From contig CAMAUC010000023.1 of NCBI GenBank assembly GCA_945861265.1, positions 1 to 42,712 of the forward strand: a DNA stretch of 42,712 nt. Reading direction: 5' to 3'. A program made the translations under genes and the position numbers. Every line of letters starts with the position of its first letter. Position 1 is the stretch's first letter. Source of the stretch: Rhizobium sp. Q54 (lineage in GTDB: Bacteria; Pseudomonadota; Alphaproteobacteria; Rhizobiales; Xanthobacteraceae). Shown here piece after piece: positions 24,782-32,487 of the stretch. The notes under the pieces are model-generated. The model had not been told where the DNA came from and did no database searches. It saw only the letters and a list, made by a program, of their open reading frames with translations.

Positions 24782-25819
24782 CTAAAGACTGGTCGGTAGC
24801 CCCCGTTTGCGCGCGGCGCGCGCGCGTAAATCGAAAGCCGTTTCGGCGATGCCGAGCACGCACAGAGCCAGCACCGGCCAGCCGAAAATAATCACCGACG
24901 CATAGATGCCGCCGAGCAGAAAAGGGCGGCTGCCGATGCCGCGCGTAATCGCATGCAGCACCGAAAGGCCGAGGACGGCGTAGGCCATCAGCAACGCGGC
25001 CGACAGCACGCCGGCGACGATGCCAACGAGGCTGTCGAGAAAGCTCAGCGCGATCGCCGCGGCGAGCGTCACTGAGAACAATTTAGGGAAGGTCATCTCG
25101 GCGAGCGCCGGCCACGGCCGCGTCAGCCGTCCGGAGAACTTCACGATGCGGGCGGCGAGCCAGAGATTAAAGACGCTGGTAACCGTGGCAACGACCGCGG
25201 CCGCCGGCGGCACCGCGACCACCAGGAACGCCACCAGACGGTCGACATTGCCGAGGTTCGGGCCATCGGTTGGCGTGCCCAATTCGCTGCGCAACATGCG
25301 CGAGAGCGAACTGGACAGGCCGGCACGGAAACTCTCGGCATCGAGGCCGAAATTCGGAATGGCGACGATCACCACCAGCGCGGCCAGCACCGCGGCCCAG
25401 ACCGCCAGACGGCCGGGCGGATACCATTCGAGCGCGGCTGAACCGGCGGGCGTTAAGCCTGCTTCGCCGGGACGCGCCAGCAGCGCGAGATAGCCGAGCC
25501 ACCAGGCGGGCAGGCCCGCGCCGGCAAGAAAGGCCAGGAAGAACACGCCGCCGAAAGCAACGCCGAGCGCGGCCGACGCAGCGACGGCAGCGACCAACGC
25601 CGACCAATGGCTCCAGCCAAGGCCAGCGATCATGATAGGCAGCGGGGCGAGGTAAAACAGCGGGATCGACAGCCACACGCCGGACGTCACCGACGCAAAC
25701 AGCAGCGCCGCGGCGGCGCCTGCGCTCAGTCCCACAAAAACGATTTGCACCATCACGAGCTGTCCCGCTGCGAGAGCGGTTAGAGAGGGCATCATCCGGT
25801 AAAGGACTTGCCCTCCCAA
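24782..25819 (-). CDS. DUF2232 (YybS-like) membrane protein
   Basis: A 345-residue integral membrane protein with about eight hydrophobic helices, for example GAAAALLFASVTSGVWLSI, LAVWAAVLAALVVIVAIP and AIALSFLDSLVGIVAGVLSA. It lies between rpsR and rplI, the usual place of the DUF2232/YybS family in alphaproteobacteria. Family members resemble ECF-type S components in build, but no substrate is known. The start at 25819 is an assumption; a later in-frame Met (MMPSLTALAAGQLV) is near residue 9. A BIME-like repeat separates it from rpsR, 150 bases upstream. Confidence 0.8.
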   Translation of the reverse strand: MGGQVLYRMMPSLTALAAGQLVMVQIVFVGLSAGAAAALLFASVTSGVWLSIPLFYLAPLPIMIAGLGWSHWSALVAAVAASAALGVAFGGVFFLAFLAGAGLPAWWLGYLALLARPGEAGLTPAGSAALEWYPPGRLAVWAAVLAALVVIVAIPNFGLDAESFRAGLSSSLSRMLRSELGTPTDGPNLGNVDRLVAFLVVAVPPAAAVVATVTSVFNLWLAARIVKFSGRLTRPWPALAEMTFPKLFSVTLAAAIALSFLDSLVGIVAGVLSAALLMAYAVLGLSVLHAITRGIGSRPFLLGGIYASVIIFGWPVLALCVLGIAETAFDLRARAARKRGLPTSL

Positions 25820-25858
25820 CCATCGGCTCCCGGATTATCCCGGAAGCCTCGTTTTCTT

Positions 25859-25961
25859 CCTCATCCTGAGGAGCCTGCGCAGCAGGCGTCTCGAAGGATG
25901 AGGCTTATTAGCGTCCTCACCCTTCGAGACGCGCCCTAAACGGGCGCTCCTCAGGGTGAGG
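25859..25961. repeat. BIME-like inverted pair of hairpin repeats in the rpsR-DUF2232 gap
   Basis: Unit 1 (25859-25903) has outer arms CCTCATCC/GGATGAGG and inner stem GCCTGC-GCA-GCAGGC. Unit 2 (25915-25961) is in the opposite orientation, with outer arms CCTCACCC/GGGTGAGG and inner stem GCGCCC-TAAAC-GGGCGC. TGAGGA and GTCTCGAA are shared on opposite arms. The T-A to C-G change in the outer stem is compensatory. It sits inside a ribosomal transcription unit. Confidence 0.88.
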
Positions 25962-25969
25962 AGGTTTTG

Positions 25970-26248
25970 CTACCGGATAACGTAAGGCAGCAAACCGAGG
26001 AAGCGCGAACGCTTGATCGCCTGTGCCAGTTCGCGCTGCTTCTTGGCCGACACCGCGGTGATGCGGGACGGCACAATCTTGCCGCGCTCGGAGACGTAAC
26101 GCTGCAACAGCTTGACGTCCTTGTAGTCGATCTTCGGGGCGCCTGCGCCGGAGAACGGACAGGTCTTGCGACGACGGAAGAATGGACGGCGTGTTCCGCC
26201 AGCGGCCGCGCCAGCGCCACCGGCACCTTGGGATGATCCGAATGCCAT
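25970..26248 (-). CDS. rpsR: 30S ribosomal protein S18
   Basis: S18 forms a pair with S6 on the 30S platform. The 92-residue protein has a Gly/Ala-rich N-terminus typical of alphaproteobacteria ([20 protein letters not shown]), then [40 protein letters not shown] in two conserved blocks, and the ending [15 protein letters not shown]. It starts 3 bases after rpsF stops, so coupled translation is likely. Confidence 0.97.
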   Translation of the reverse strand: MAFGSSQGAGGAGAAAGGTRRPFFRRRKTCPFSGAGAPKIDYKDVKLLQRYVSERGKIVPSRITAVSAKKQRELAQAIKRSRFLGLLPYVIR

Positions 26249-26251
26249 GGT

Positions 26252-26692
26252 TTAGTCCTCCACTGAGGCGTCTTGAGAATCGTCGTCGCGACGCGGGCGG
26301 CGTTCGCCACGATCGCCGCCACGGCCACCGCGATCGCCACGATCACCGCGATCGCCACGATCGTCGCGATCGGATTTGCGCATCATCGCGGAAGGGCCTT
26401 CCTCCAGCTCTTCGACGCGGATGGTGAGATAGCGCAGGCAATCTTCGCTCAGACGTTCCTGACGCTCGACTTCGGTCAGCGCCGCCGACGGCGACTCGAC
26501 GTTGAGCAGCGTCAGATGCGCCTTGCGGTTCTTGGCAATGCGATAGGAGAGCGACTTGAGGCCCCAGTATTCGGTCTTGGTGATCTTGCCGCCGTTTTCG
26601 GTGATGACGGCCGACAGCTTGGCGGTCAATTCCTCGACCTGCTGCACGCTCAGATCCTGGCGTGCGAGATAGACGTGCTCGTACAATGGCAT
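26252..26692 (-). CDS. rpsF: 30S ribosomal protein S6 with Arg-Gly-Asp-rich tail
   Basis: The S6 core is residues 1-95 ([20 protein letters not shown] to [16 protein letters not shown]). A low-complexity tail of about 45 residues follows ([20 protein letters not shown] and [11 protein letters not shown]), coded by period-9 repeats at 26309-26371. E. coli S6 also has a variable acidic tail. The start at 26692 was chosen since similarity begins with MPLYEHV and AAGG precedes it; the frame stays open upstream but that part is not S6-like. It is the first gene of rpsF-rpsR-DUF2232-rplI, with a structured leader upstream. Confidence 0.97.
   Translation of the reverse strand: MPLYEHVYLARQDLSVQQVEELTAKLSAVITENGGKITKTEYWGLKSLSYRIAKNRKAHLTLLNVESPSAALTEVERQERLSEDCLRYLTIRVEELEEGPSAMMRKSDRDDRGDRGDRGDRGGRGGDRGERRPRRDDDSQDASVED
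26309..26371. repeat. Period-9 repeats coding the S6 tail
   Basis: Units close to CGATCGCCA recur in tandem within the 3' end of rpsF and encode Asp-Arg-Gly triplets on the minus strand. They are likely to change length by slippage between strains. Confidence 0.7.
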
Positions 26693-26738
26693 GAAATGCC
26701 TTTCCCTTGTTATATCCGCGGCCCTGGCGCCTAGCCCC

Positions 26739-26762
26739 TCAAGCCTTTCGGGAAAGGCTTGA
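26739..26762 (-). promoter_or_regulatory. Leader hairpin with anti-Shine-Dalgarno potential before rpsF
   Basis: A perfect 11-bp stem (TCAAGCCTTTC and GAAAGGCTTGA around two bases). On the mRNA strand its 5' arm and loop contain GCCTTTCCC, the exact complement of GGGAAAGGC (26698-26706), which holds the rpsF ribosome binding site. The two pairings exclude each other. Confidence 0.6.
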
Positions 26763-26783
26763 AACTGCTCTGAAGGCGGAAAC

Positions 26784-26833
26784 ACGGGACGCCGGGCACG
26801 AGGCCCTACCGGATTGTTCATCCGGCCGTCCGT
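26784..26833 (-). promoter_or_regulatory. Three-way-junction-like fold in the rpsF leader
   Basis: A closing helix (CGTCCGT at 26827-26833 with ACGGGACG at 26784-26791, one bulged C) encloses two hairpins: CCGGAT-N5-ATCCGG (26809-26825) and GGGC-N5-GCCC (26794-26806). It lies about 90-140 bases before the rpsF start. A ribosomal-protein leader binding S6:S18 is known in many bacteria; whether this fold is that motif is not established here. Confidence 0.5.
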
Positions 26834-26970
26834 TCAGTCCCCAACCAAGGTCGACGGAAGATGCGCGGTTTATAGGGAGTTTCGGGCAAAAGGCAAGGCG
26901 GGAAAAGGCGCGGGGGCGATCGCTGGAACCGGCGGCGCGGGGGGCGCATTTGAGCGGAAACTGGCCGGCT

Positions 26971-27207
26971 TCAGGCCGCGTTTGACCCCGGATGGCGCTC
27001 TTTCTGGTGCAGCCGGTCGGCCAATTTGACCGCCAGATCGACGCCTTCCTTGATCAGGCGGGCGCTTTTGGGGTCCTTGTCGTTGTTTTTGCGCATTGTA
27101 TTGAGCGCCGACAACAGCTTTTCGAGATTGTGCGCGAGCAATTGCTGGCGGAAGGCCGGATCGTTCCGCGCCCGCTCGATGTCGCTCTCGGTGGCCAGAT
27201 CACTCAT
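26971..27207 (-). CDS. Small conserved-looking cytosolic protein, unknown function
   Basis: A 78-residue protein I do not recognise. It looks all-helical: an acidic start (MSDLATESDIERARNDPAF) leads into RQQLLAHNLEKLLSALNTM and a second helix SARLIKEGVDLAVKLADRL, ending basic. There is no signal peptide or membrane segment. AAGG lies four bases before the ATG. It sits alone between rpsF and the divergent fabD, and its composition fits the neighbours, so it is probably a real gene. Confidence 0.62.
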   Translation of the reverse strand: MSDLATESDIERARNDPAFRQQLLAHNLEKLLSALNTMRKNNDKDPKSARLIKEGVDLAVKLADRLHQKERHPGSNAA

Positions 27208-27420
27208 TGCCTTGCAGTCCTATCGGCGCCGGACGGTAACGCTATGCGGCGGCTCGAATGGTAGAACCCTAGCCGACAGAGTCTTTTTGCTTGGTTACTG
27301 CAAACCGCTCAACTTGACGGATGTGCCAGTTGACAGACGCCGGTGCGCGGTGTCTCTCGGCCCGATTTCAGCGCAACGGGCGTTCGCGCCCGGCAACGGC
27401 ATCAGGGACAAGGGTTAAGC

Positions 27421-28368
27421 ATGACGGTCGCGTTCGTTTTTCCGGGGCAGGGCAGCCAGGCGGTCGGCATGGGCAAGGCGCTGGCCGACAATTTCCCCGT
27501 TGCGCGCGCAGTGTTCGCCGAAGTCGACGACGCGCTGTCCAGCAAGCTCAGCACGATCATTTTTGAAGGCCCGATCGAAACGCTGACGCTGACCGAGAAC
27601 GCCCAGCCGGCACTGATGGCCGTGTCGCTGGCGGCGTTCCGCGTGCTGCAATCGGAAGCCGGGCTCGATCTCGCGCGCGACGCGCAATTCGTCGCCGGCC
27701 ATTCGCTCGGCGAATATTCGGCGCTCGCCGCCGCCGGTACCTTCAGCATCGCCGACACGGCGCGGCTGCTGCGTACGCGCGGTCAGGCCATGCAAAAGGC
27801 GGTGCCGGTCGGCGCCGGCGCCATGGCGGCGATCATCGGGCTTGAGTTCGAAGCCGTTGCCGCCGTTGCTACCGAAGCTGCGCAAGGCCAGGTATGCCAG
27901 GCCGCCAATGATAATGGCGGCGGACAGGTTGTCGTCTCCGGTGACAAGGCCGCGGTCGAGCGCGCCGTTGAAATCGCCAAGGCGAAAGGCGCCAAGCGCG
28001 CCATGCTGCTGACTGTGTCCGCGCCGTTCCATTGCGCTTTGATGCAGCCCGCGGCCGACGTGATGGCGCAGGCTTTGGCCAAGGTGCAGGTCAACAAACC
28101 CGCCGTGCCGGTTGTCTCCAATGTCACCGCAAGTCCGCTCAACGAACCCGCCGACATCGTCAAGTCGTTGGTGGCGCAGGTCACCGGAACCGTGCGCTGG
28201 CGCGAATGCGTCTCCTATATGGCGTCGCAGGGCGTGACGCAGTTCTATGAAATCGGCGCTGGCAAGGTGCTGGCCGGTCTCAACAGGCGTATCGCCGAGG
28301 GCGCGGCGACAACTGCGATCGGCACGCCGGACGACGTCCCCGCCTTCATAGCCGGGAGAACCAAGTAA
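27421..28368 (+). CDS. fabD: Malonyl-CoA:ACP transacylase
   Basis: FabD moves malonyl from CoA to acyl carrier protein to supply fatty-acid elongation. The 315-residue protein starts MTVAFVFPGQGSQAVGMGKA. The active-site Ser95 is in GHSLGEYSALAAAG, followed by an Arg in LLRTRGQAMQ, a His in SAPFHCALM, and the C-terminal EIGAGKVLAGL. The start at 27421 is where similarity begins; the frame is open upstream. Its stop codon shares a base with the fabG start (TAATG), so the two are translationally linked. Confidence 0.97.
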   Translation: MTVAFVFPGQGSQAVGMGKALADNFPVARAVFAEVDDALSSKLSTIIFEGPIETLTLTENAQPALMAVSLAAFRVLQSEAGLDLARDAQFVAGHSLGEYSALAAAGTFSIADTARLLRTRGQAMQKAVPVGAGAMAAIIGLEFEAVAAVATEAAQGQVCQAANDNGGGQVVVSGDKAAVERAVEIAKAKGAKRAMLLTVSAPFHCALMQPAADVMAQALAKVQVNKPAVPVVSNVTASPLNEPADIVKSLVAQVTGTVRWRECVSYMASQGVTQFYEIGAGKVLAGLNRRIAEGAATTAIGTPDDVPAFIAGRTK

Positions 28369-29105
28369 TGTTCGATCTCAGCGGTAAAACCGCGCTGGTC
28401 ACCGGCGCCACCGGCGCCATTGGCGGCGCCATCGCCCGCGCTTTGCACGGCCAGGGCGCGACCGTCGCTCTGTCGGGCACACGACGCGAGCAACTCGACC
28501 AGCTGGCCGGCGAACTTGGCGAGCGCGTGCATGTGCTGCCCTGCGATCTCAGCGATGGGGCCGCGGTCGAGGCGCTGGTGCCGGGTGCGGAAGCCGCGAT
28601 GGGCAAGCTCGACATCCTGGTCGCCAATGCCGGCATGAACCGCGACAATCTGTTCGTGTCGTTGAAGAACGACGACTGGGACCGGGTGATCGCCGTCAAC
28701 CTGACCGCGACGTTCAAAATGACCCGCGCCGCCGTGTCGACCATGATGCGCCGCCGCTTCGGCCGCATTATCGGCATCTCCTCGGTCGTCGGCTTCACCG
28801 GCAATCCGGGGCAGGGCAATTACACCGCCTCGAAAGCCGGCATGGTCGGCATGATGAAGTCGGTCGCCGCCGAATACGCCAAGCGCAACGTCACCGCCAA
28901 CTGCATCGCCCCCGGTATTATTGCCAGCGCGATGACCGACAAGCTGAACGACAAGCAGCGCGAGACCATCATGGCGAAAGTTCCGGCCGGCAAACTCGGC
29001 ACGCCGGCGGACGTGGCGGCGGCGGCGGTCTACCTGGCCTCCGACGAGGCGGCCTATGTCACCGGCCAGACGATCCACGTCAACGGCGGCATGGCGATGT
29101 TCTGA
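28368..29105 (+). CDS. fabG: 3-oxoacyl-ACP reductase
   Basis: An NADPH-dependent SDR reducing beta-ketoacyl-ACP. The 245-residue protein has the cofactor loop TGATGAIGG, VANAGMNRDN, catalytic Ser139 in GISSVVGFTGN, Tyr152 and Lys156 in NYTASKAGM, the NCIAPG stretch and the C-terminal YVTGQTIHVNGGMAMF, which is the typical FabG ending. It overlaps fabD by one base. acpP follows after a 339-base gap. Confidence 0.97.
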   Translation: MFDLSGKTALVTGATGAIGGAIARALHGQGATVALSGTRREQLDQLAGELGERVHVLPCDLSDGAAVEALVPGAEAAMGKLDILVANAGMNRDNLFVSLKNDDWDRVIAVNLTATFKMTRAAVSTMMRRRFGRIIGISSVVGFTGNPGQGNYTASKAGMVGMMKSVAAEYAKRNVTANCIAPGIIASAMTDKLNDKQRETIMAKVPAGKLGTPADVAAAAVYLASDEAAYVTGQTIHVNGGMAMF

Positions 29106-29444
29106 CGGGCGGTGCGCGGGCGCATTTCCGGGGACAAAAGCGAACCCGGCGATGACATCCGCGTCAACCTGCGCTATCGCCAGCACGCTTGTGCAGGCGG
29201 CCGAAATAGGCCAAGTATCAAGGGCTTCCTGACTGGCGAGCGGGGCAGAGCGTGCCCCGTGACTTCGCATTTGAAGTATGGTAACCGAATTTCGGCCCGG
29301 CTGGGGCGGCCGATGGCGGATGTCGCAGACGAGAACTCCGCGATCCGACGTCGTCACGCACCGTCATCCACGACGAGGCCGAACCGCGATGGTTGCGATC
29401 CGATCCGGGTCGCAGCCCAATCTAAAAAGCACGAGGTTAGACCG
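29106..29444. other. Intergenic region between fabG and acpP
   Basis: 339 bases that probably contain a separate strong promoter for acpP. I could not find a convincing -35/-10 pair and see no clear terminator hairpin. An AGGTTAG stretch just before the acpP ATG serves as a weak ribosome binding site. An open frame reads through much of the region into acpP but shows no recognisable protein. Confidence 0.5.
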
Positions 29445-29684
29445 ATGAGTGACATTGCCGAGCGGGTGAAGAAGATCGTCGTGGAGCATCTTGGCGTAGA
29501 GCCCGACAAGGTGACGGAAGCAGCGAGCTTCATCGATGATCTTGGCGCCGACAGTCTCGACACCGTCGAGCTCGTGATGGCTTTCGAGGAAGAGTTCGGC
29601 TGCGAGATCCCCGATGATGCCGCCGAAACCATTCTCACCGTCGGCGATGCCGTTAAATTTCTCGAAAAGAACGCGAAAAGCTAA
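29445..29684 (+). CDS. acpP: Acyl carrier protein
   Basis: The 79-residue acidic carrier of fatty-acid synthesis. The phosphopantetheine site is Ser37 in [20 protein letters not shown]. The four-helix pattern and length match AcpP (77-80 residues). It is the third member of the fabD-fabG-acpP-fabF cluster. The start at [10 protein letters not shown] matches the family. Confidence 0.98.
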   Translation: MSDIAERVKKIVVEHLGVEPDKVTEAASFIDDLGADSLDTVELVMAFEEEFGCEIPDDAAETILTVGDAVKFLEKNAKS

Positions 29685-29749
29685 GCTGGCGCGGGCGTTG
29701 CCGCTCATTAGCTTTGCTTCTCATAAGCTGTTGGGCTGTGCGCCACGGC

Positions 29750-29778
29750 GGCGCAGGCAGACTTTCGCTGTCTGCGCC
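29750..29778 (+). promoter_or_regulatory. Hairpin between acpP and fabF
   Basis: GGCGCAGGCAG and CTGTCTGCGCC form an 11-bp stem (one G-T wobble) around a 7-base loop, 41 bases before fabF. There is no T-tract. It could stop decay or partly end transcription so that acpP exceeds fabF. Confidence 0.55.
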
Positions 29779-29819
29779 GGCTTGACTGCGCGCGCGAGCG
29801 ATATTTCGGAGAGCCGGGT

Positions 29820-31085
29820 ATGAGACGGGTCGTCGTCACCGGAATGGGGATGCTCACGCCGCTTGGTTGCGGCGTAGAGACCACATGGGGCCGCTTGCTG
29901 AAAGGCGAGAGCGGCGCCAAACGGATCGACACGTTCAAAACCGACGATCTGGCGTGCAAGATCGCCTGCGTCATCCCGCGCGGCGATGGCACTGACGGCA
30001 CCTACAATCCCGACCAGTGGATGGAGCCGAAGGAGCAGCGCAAGGTCGACGACTTCATCGTCTACGCGATGTGCGCGGCCAAGCAGGCGCTCGACGATGC
30101 CGGCTGGCATCCCAAAAGCCATGAAGACCAGTGCGCCACCGGCGTGGTGATCGGTTCCGGCATCGGCGGCGTCGAAGGCATCGGCGACACGGCGGTCATC
30201 CTGCACGAGAAAGGCTCGCGCCGGGTTTCGCCGTTCTTCATTCCGGGACGCATCATCAATCTGGCCGCCGGCTTTGTCTCGATCGAACACGGGCTGAAGG
30301 GCCCCAATCACGCGGTGGTCACCGCCTGTTCGACCGGCGCGCACGCGATCGGCGACGCCGGACGCATGATCGCGCTGGGCGACGCCGATGTGATGGTCGC
30401 CGGCGGCACCGAATCGCCGGTCAATCGCATGGCGATGGCCGGCTTCGCCGCACTGCGCGCGCTGTCGACCGACTTCAACGACGACCCCAAGCCTGCCTCG
30501 CGGCCTTATGACAAAGCGCGGGATGGTTTCGTCATGGGCGAGGGCGCCGGTTGCGTCGTGCTGGAAGAGCTCGAACATGCCAAGGCGCGCGGCGCCAGGA
30601 TTTACGCCGAGCTGGTCGGCTACGGTCTGTCCGGCGACGCCTATCATATCACCGCACCGTCGCCGGACGGCGATGGCGCGTTCCGCTGCATGACCATGGC
30701 GCTCAAGCGCGCCGGCGTCACCGCTGCCGATATCGATTACATCAATGCGCACGGCACCTCGACACCGCTCGGCGACGAGATCGAACTTGGCGCGGTGCAG
30801 CGGCTGGTCGGCAATTCAGCCGCCAACCTGTCGATGTCGTCGACCAAATCCTGCATCGGACATTTGCTGGGCGCCGCCGGCGCCGTCGAGGCGATCTTCT
30901 CGATCCTGGCGATTCGCGACCGGATCGCGCCGCCGACCATCAATCTGGATAATCCGTCGGTCGAGACGCCGATCGATCTGGTGCCGCACAAGGCGCGCGC
31001 GCGCGACATCGATATGGCGCTGTCGAATTCGTTCGGCTTTGGCGGAACCAATGCCTCGCTGATTTTCCGTCGCCACGCGCAATAG
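29820..31085 (+). CDS. fabF: 3-oxoacyl-ACP synthase II
   Basis: A condensing enzyme that elongates acyl-ACP, mainly 16:1 to 18:1. The 421-residue protein has catalytic Cys170 in TACSTGAHAIGDA, His in NAHGTSTPLGD, and Lys and His in STKSCIGHLLGAAGA. It starts MRRVVVTGMGMLTPLG and ends NSFGFGGTNASLIF, as usual for FabF. It follows acpP by 135 bases with a hairpin between them. Confidence 0.98.
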   Translation: MRRVVVTGMGMLTPLGCGVETTWGRLLKGESGAKRIDTFKTDDLACKIACVIPRGDGTDGTYNPDQWMEPKEQRKVDDFIVYAMCAAKQALDDAGWHPKSHEDQCATGVVIGSGIGGVEGIGDTAVILHEKGSRRVSPFFIPGRIINLAAGFVSIEHGLKGPNHAVVTACSTGAHAIGDAGRMIALGDADVMVAGGTESPVNRMAMAGFAALRALSTDFNDDPKPASRPYDKARDGFVMGEGAGCVVLEELEHAKARGARIYAELVGYGLSGDAYHITAPSPDGDGAFRCMTMALKRAGVTAADIDYINAHGTSTPLGDEIELGAVQRLVGNSAANLSMSSTKSCIGHLLGAAGAVEAIFSILAIRDRIAPPTINLDNPSVETPIDLVPHKARARDIDMALSNSFGFGGTNASLIFRRHAQ

Positions 31086-31283
31086 ACCGTAGATGTCCGG
31101 CCGGCCGCCAATGGGTGCCGGAAAACCTCCAGATCCGTGCTTTCCTGTTGATAGCAGGCTGGCGTCGCCTCCCCAGCTTCGCCATAATTGTTTCTAACCT
31201 GCGAACGGGATTGTCGTTTTTTCTGCTCCGCCCCGGCGGAAACGCGCGGTGCTGACAGGGTGGGCGGACATGAGAGCGGGCAT

Positions 31284-32462
31284 TTGAATTCAAATTTTCC
31301 ACCAAACGGCGGCAGAAACCCTGTTCCGCCGCCGCCAGGTTCCCGGCCCCCCGCCGGCAAGCCGCCGCGTTCCGCGCGCGCCGCGCTCGAGCCGGAACGG
31401 TTTCCCGGACCCGGCCGCCGCTCCAGGCGCGCCCGCCATCCGCTGGTGATGATCGGCAATGCGATCTTCACGTTCCTTGTGGTGATAACGGTTGCGGTCG
31501 GCGCCACGCTGTACATCGGCAAGCAGCGTTTTGAGGCGCCCGGGCCTTTGGCCGAGGACAAGATCGTCAATATTCCGACCGGTTATGGCGTCAAGGATAT
31601 ATCGGATCTGTTGATGCGCGAGGGCGTGATCGAAAGCCCTTACGTGTTCATGGGTGGGGCTTTGGTGATGAAGTCACGCGGCTCGCTCAAACACGGCGAG
31701 TACCAGTTCACCAAGCACGCCAGCCTGTCGGATGTGATCGACACCATTATCGACGGCAAAGTCGTGCAGCATTCCTTCACTGTCGCCGAGGGGCTGACCT
31801 CCGAGCAGATCGTCGCGCGGCTCCTCGAAACGCCGGCTTTGACCGGACAGATCCGGGAAATTCCACGCGAAGGAACGCTGCTGCCGGAGACCTACAAATT
31901 CACTCGCGGCATGACGCGCGATCAGATTATTCAGCGCATGCAACAGGCGCACAAGCGTGTGCTGCAGGAAGTGTGGGCGCGGCGCGCGCCCGATCTGCCG
32001 ATCTCGACGGTCGAACAACTCGTCACCCTCGCGTCCATCGTCGAGAAGGAAACCGGCAAGCCTGACGAGCGCACGCGGGTCGCGGCGGTGTTCGTCAACC
32101 GGCTCAAGACCAGGATGCGGCTGCAATCCGATCCGACCATTATTTATGGTTTGACCGGCGGCAAAGGCGCGCTCGGCCGGCCGATCATGAAGAGCGAGAT
32201 CGAGCAGGCGACGCCCTATAATACGTATGTGATCGACGGGTTGCCGCCCGGGCCGATCGCCAATCCGGGGCGTGCCTCGCTTGAGGCCACCGCCAATCCG
32301 TCGCGGACCAAGGAATTGTTTTTCGTCGCCGACGGCACCGGCGGGCATGTATTCTCGGAAAACTACGCCGAGCATCAGAAGAACGTTGCGCGTTTGCGCG
32401 CCATCGAGCGTGGCGAGCCGGCGCCTGTCGACAAGCGCGGCAATGCCGGAGTCAAACGCTAA
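31284..32462 (+). CDS. mltG: Endolytic murein transglycosylase MltG
   Basis: MltG cuts nascent glycan strands and sets their length. About 392 residues: a Pro/Arg-rich cytoplasmic N-terminus (PPPPGSRPPAGKPPRSARAA), one membrane helix (MIGNAIFTFLVVITVAVGAT), a LysM-like part (IPTGYGVKDISDLLMREGVI), then the YceG domain with the catalytic Glu in ASIVEKETGKPDERTRVAAV and LQSDPTIIYGL. The start is uncertain: TTG 31284 has GAGAG seven bases ahead; GTG 31260, TTG 31188 and ATG 31449 share the frame. It leads into yicC and gmk. Confidence 0.93.
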   Translation: MNSNFPPNGGRNPVPPPPGSRPPAGKPPRSARAALEPERFPGPGRRSRRARHPLVMIGNAIFTFLVVITVAVGATLYIGKQRFEAPGPLAEDKIVNIPTGYGVKDISDLLMREGVIESPYVFMGGALVMKSRGSLKHGEYQFTKHASLSDVIDTIIDGKVVQHSFTVAEGLTSEQIVARLLETPALTGQIREIPREGTLLPETYKFTRGMTRDQIIQRMQQAHKRVLQEVWARRAPDLPISTVEQLVTLASIVEKETGKPDERTRVAAVFVNRLKTRMRLQSDPTIIYGLTGGKGALGRPIMKSEIEQATPYNTYVIDGLPPGPIANPGRASLEATANPSRTKELFFVADGTGGHVFSENYAEHQKNVARLRAIERGEPAPVDKRGNAGVKR

Positions 32463-32487
32463 CGCGATTTAACAAGAGATAGAACGT

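Noticed and set aside
27330-27335. Perfect TTGACA upstream of fabD
   Set aside because: At 16-18 bases downstream there is only GC-rich or TCTCTC sequence, with no -10 element.
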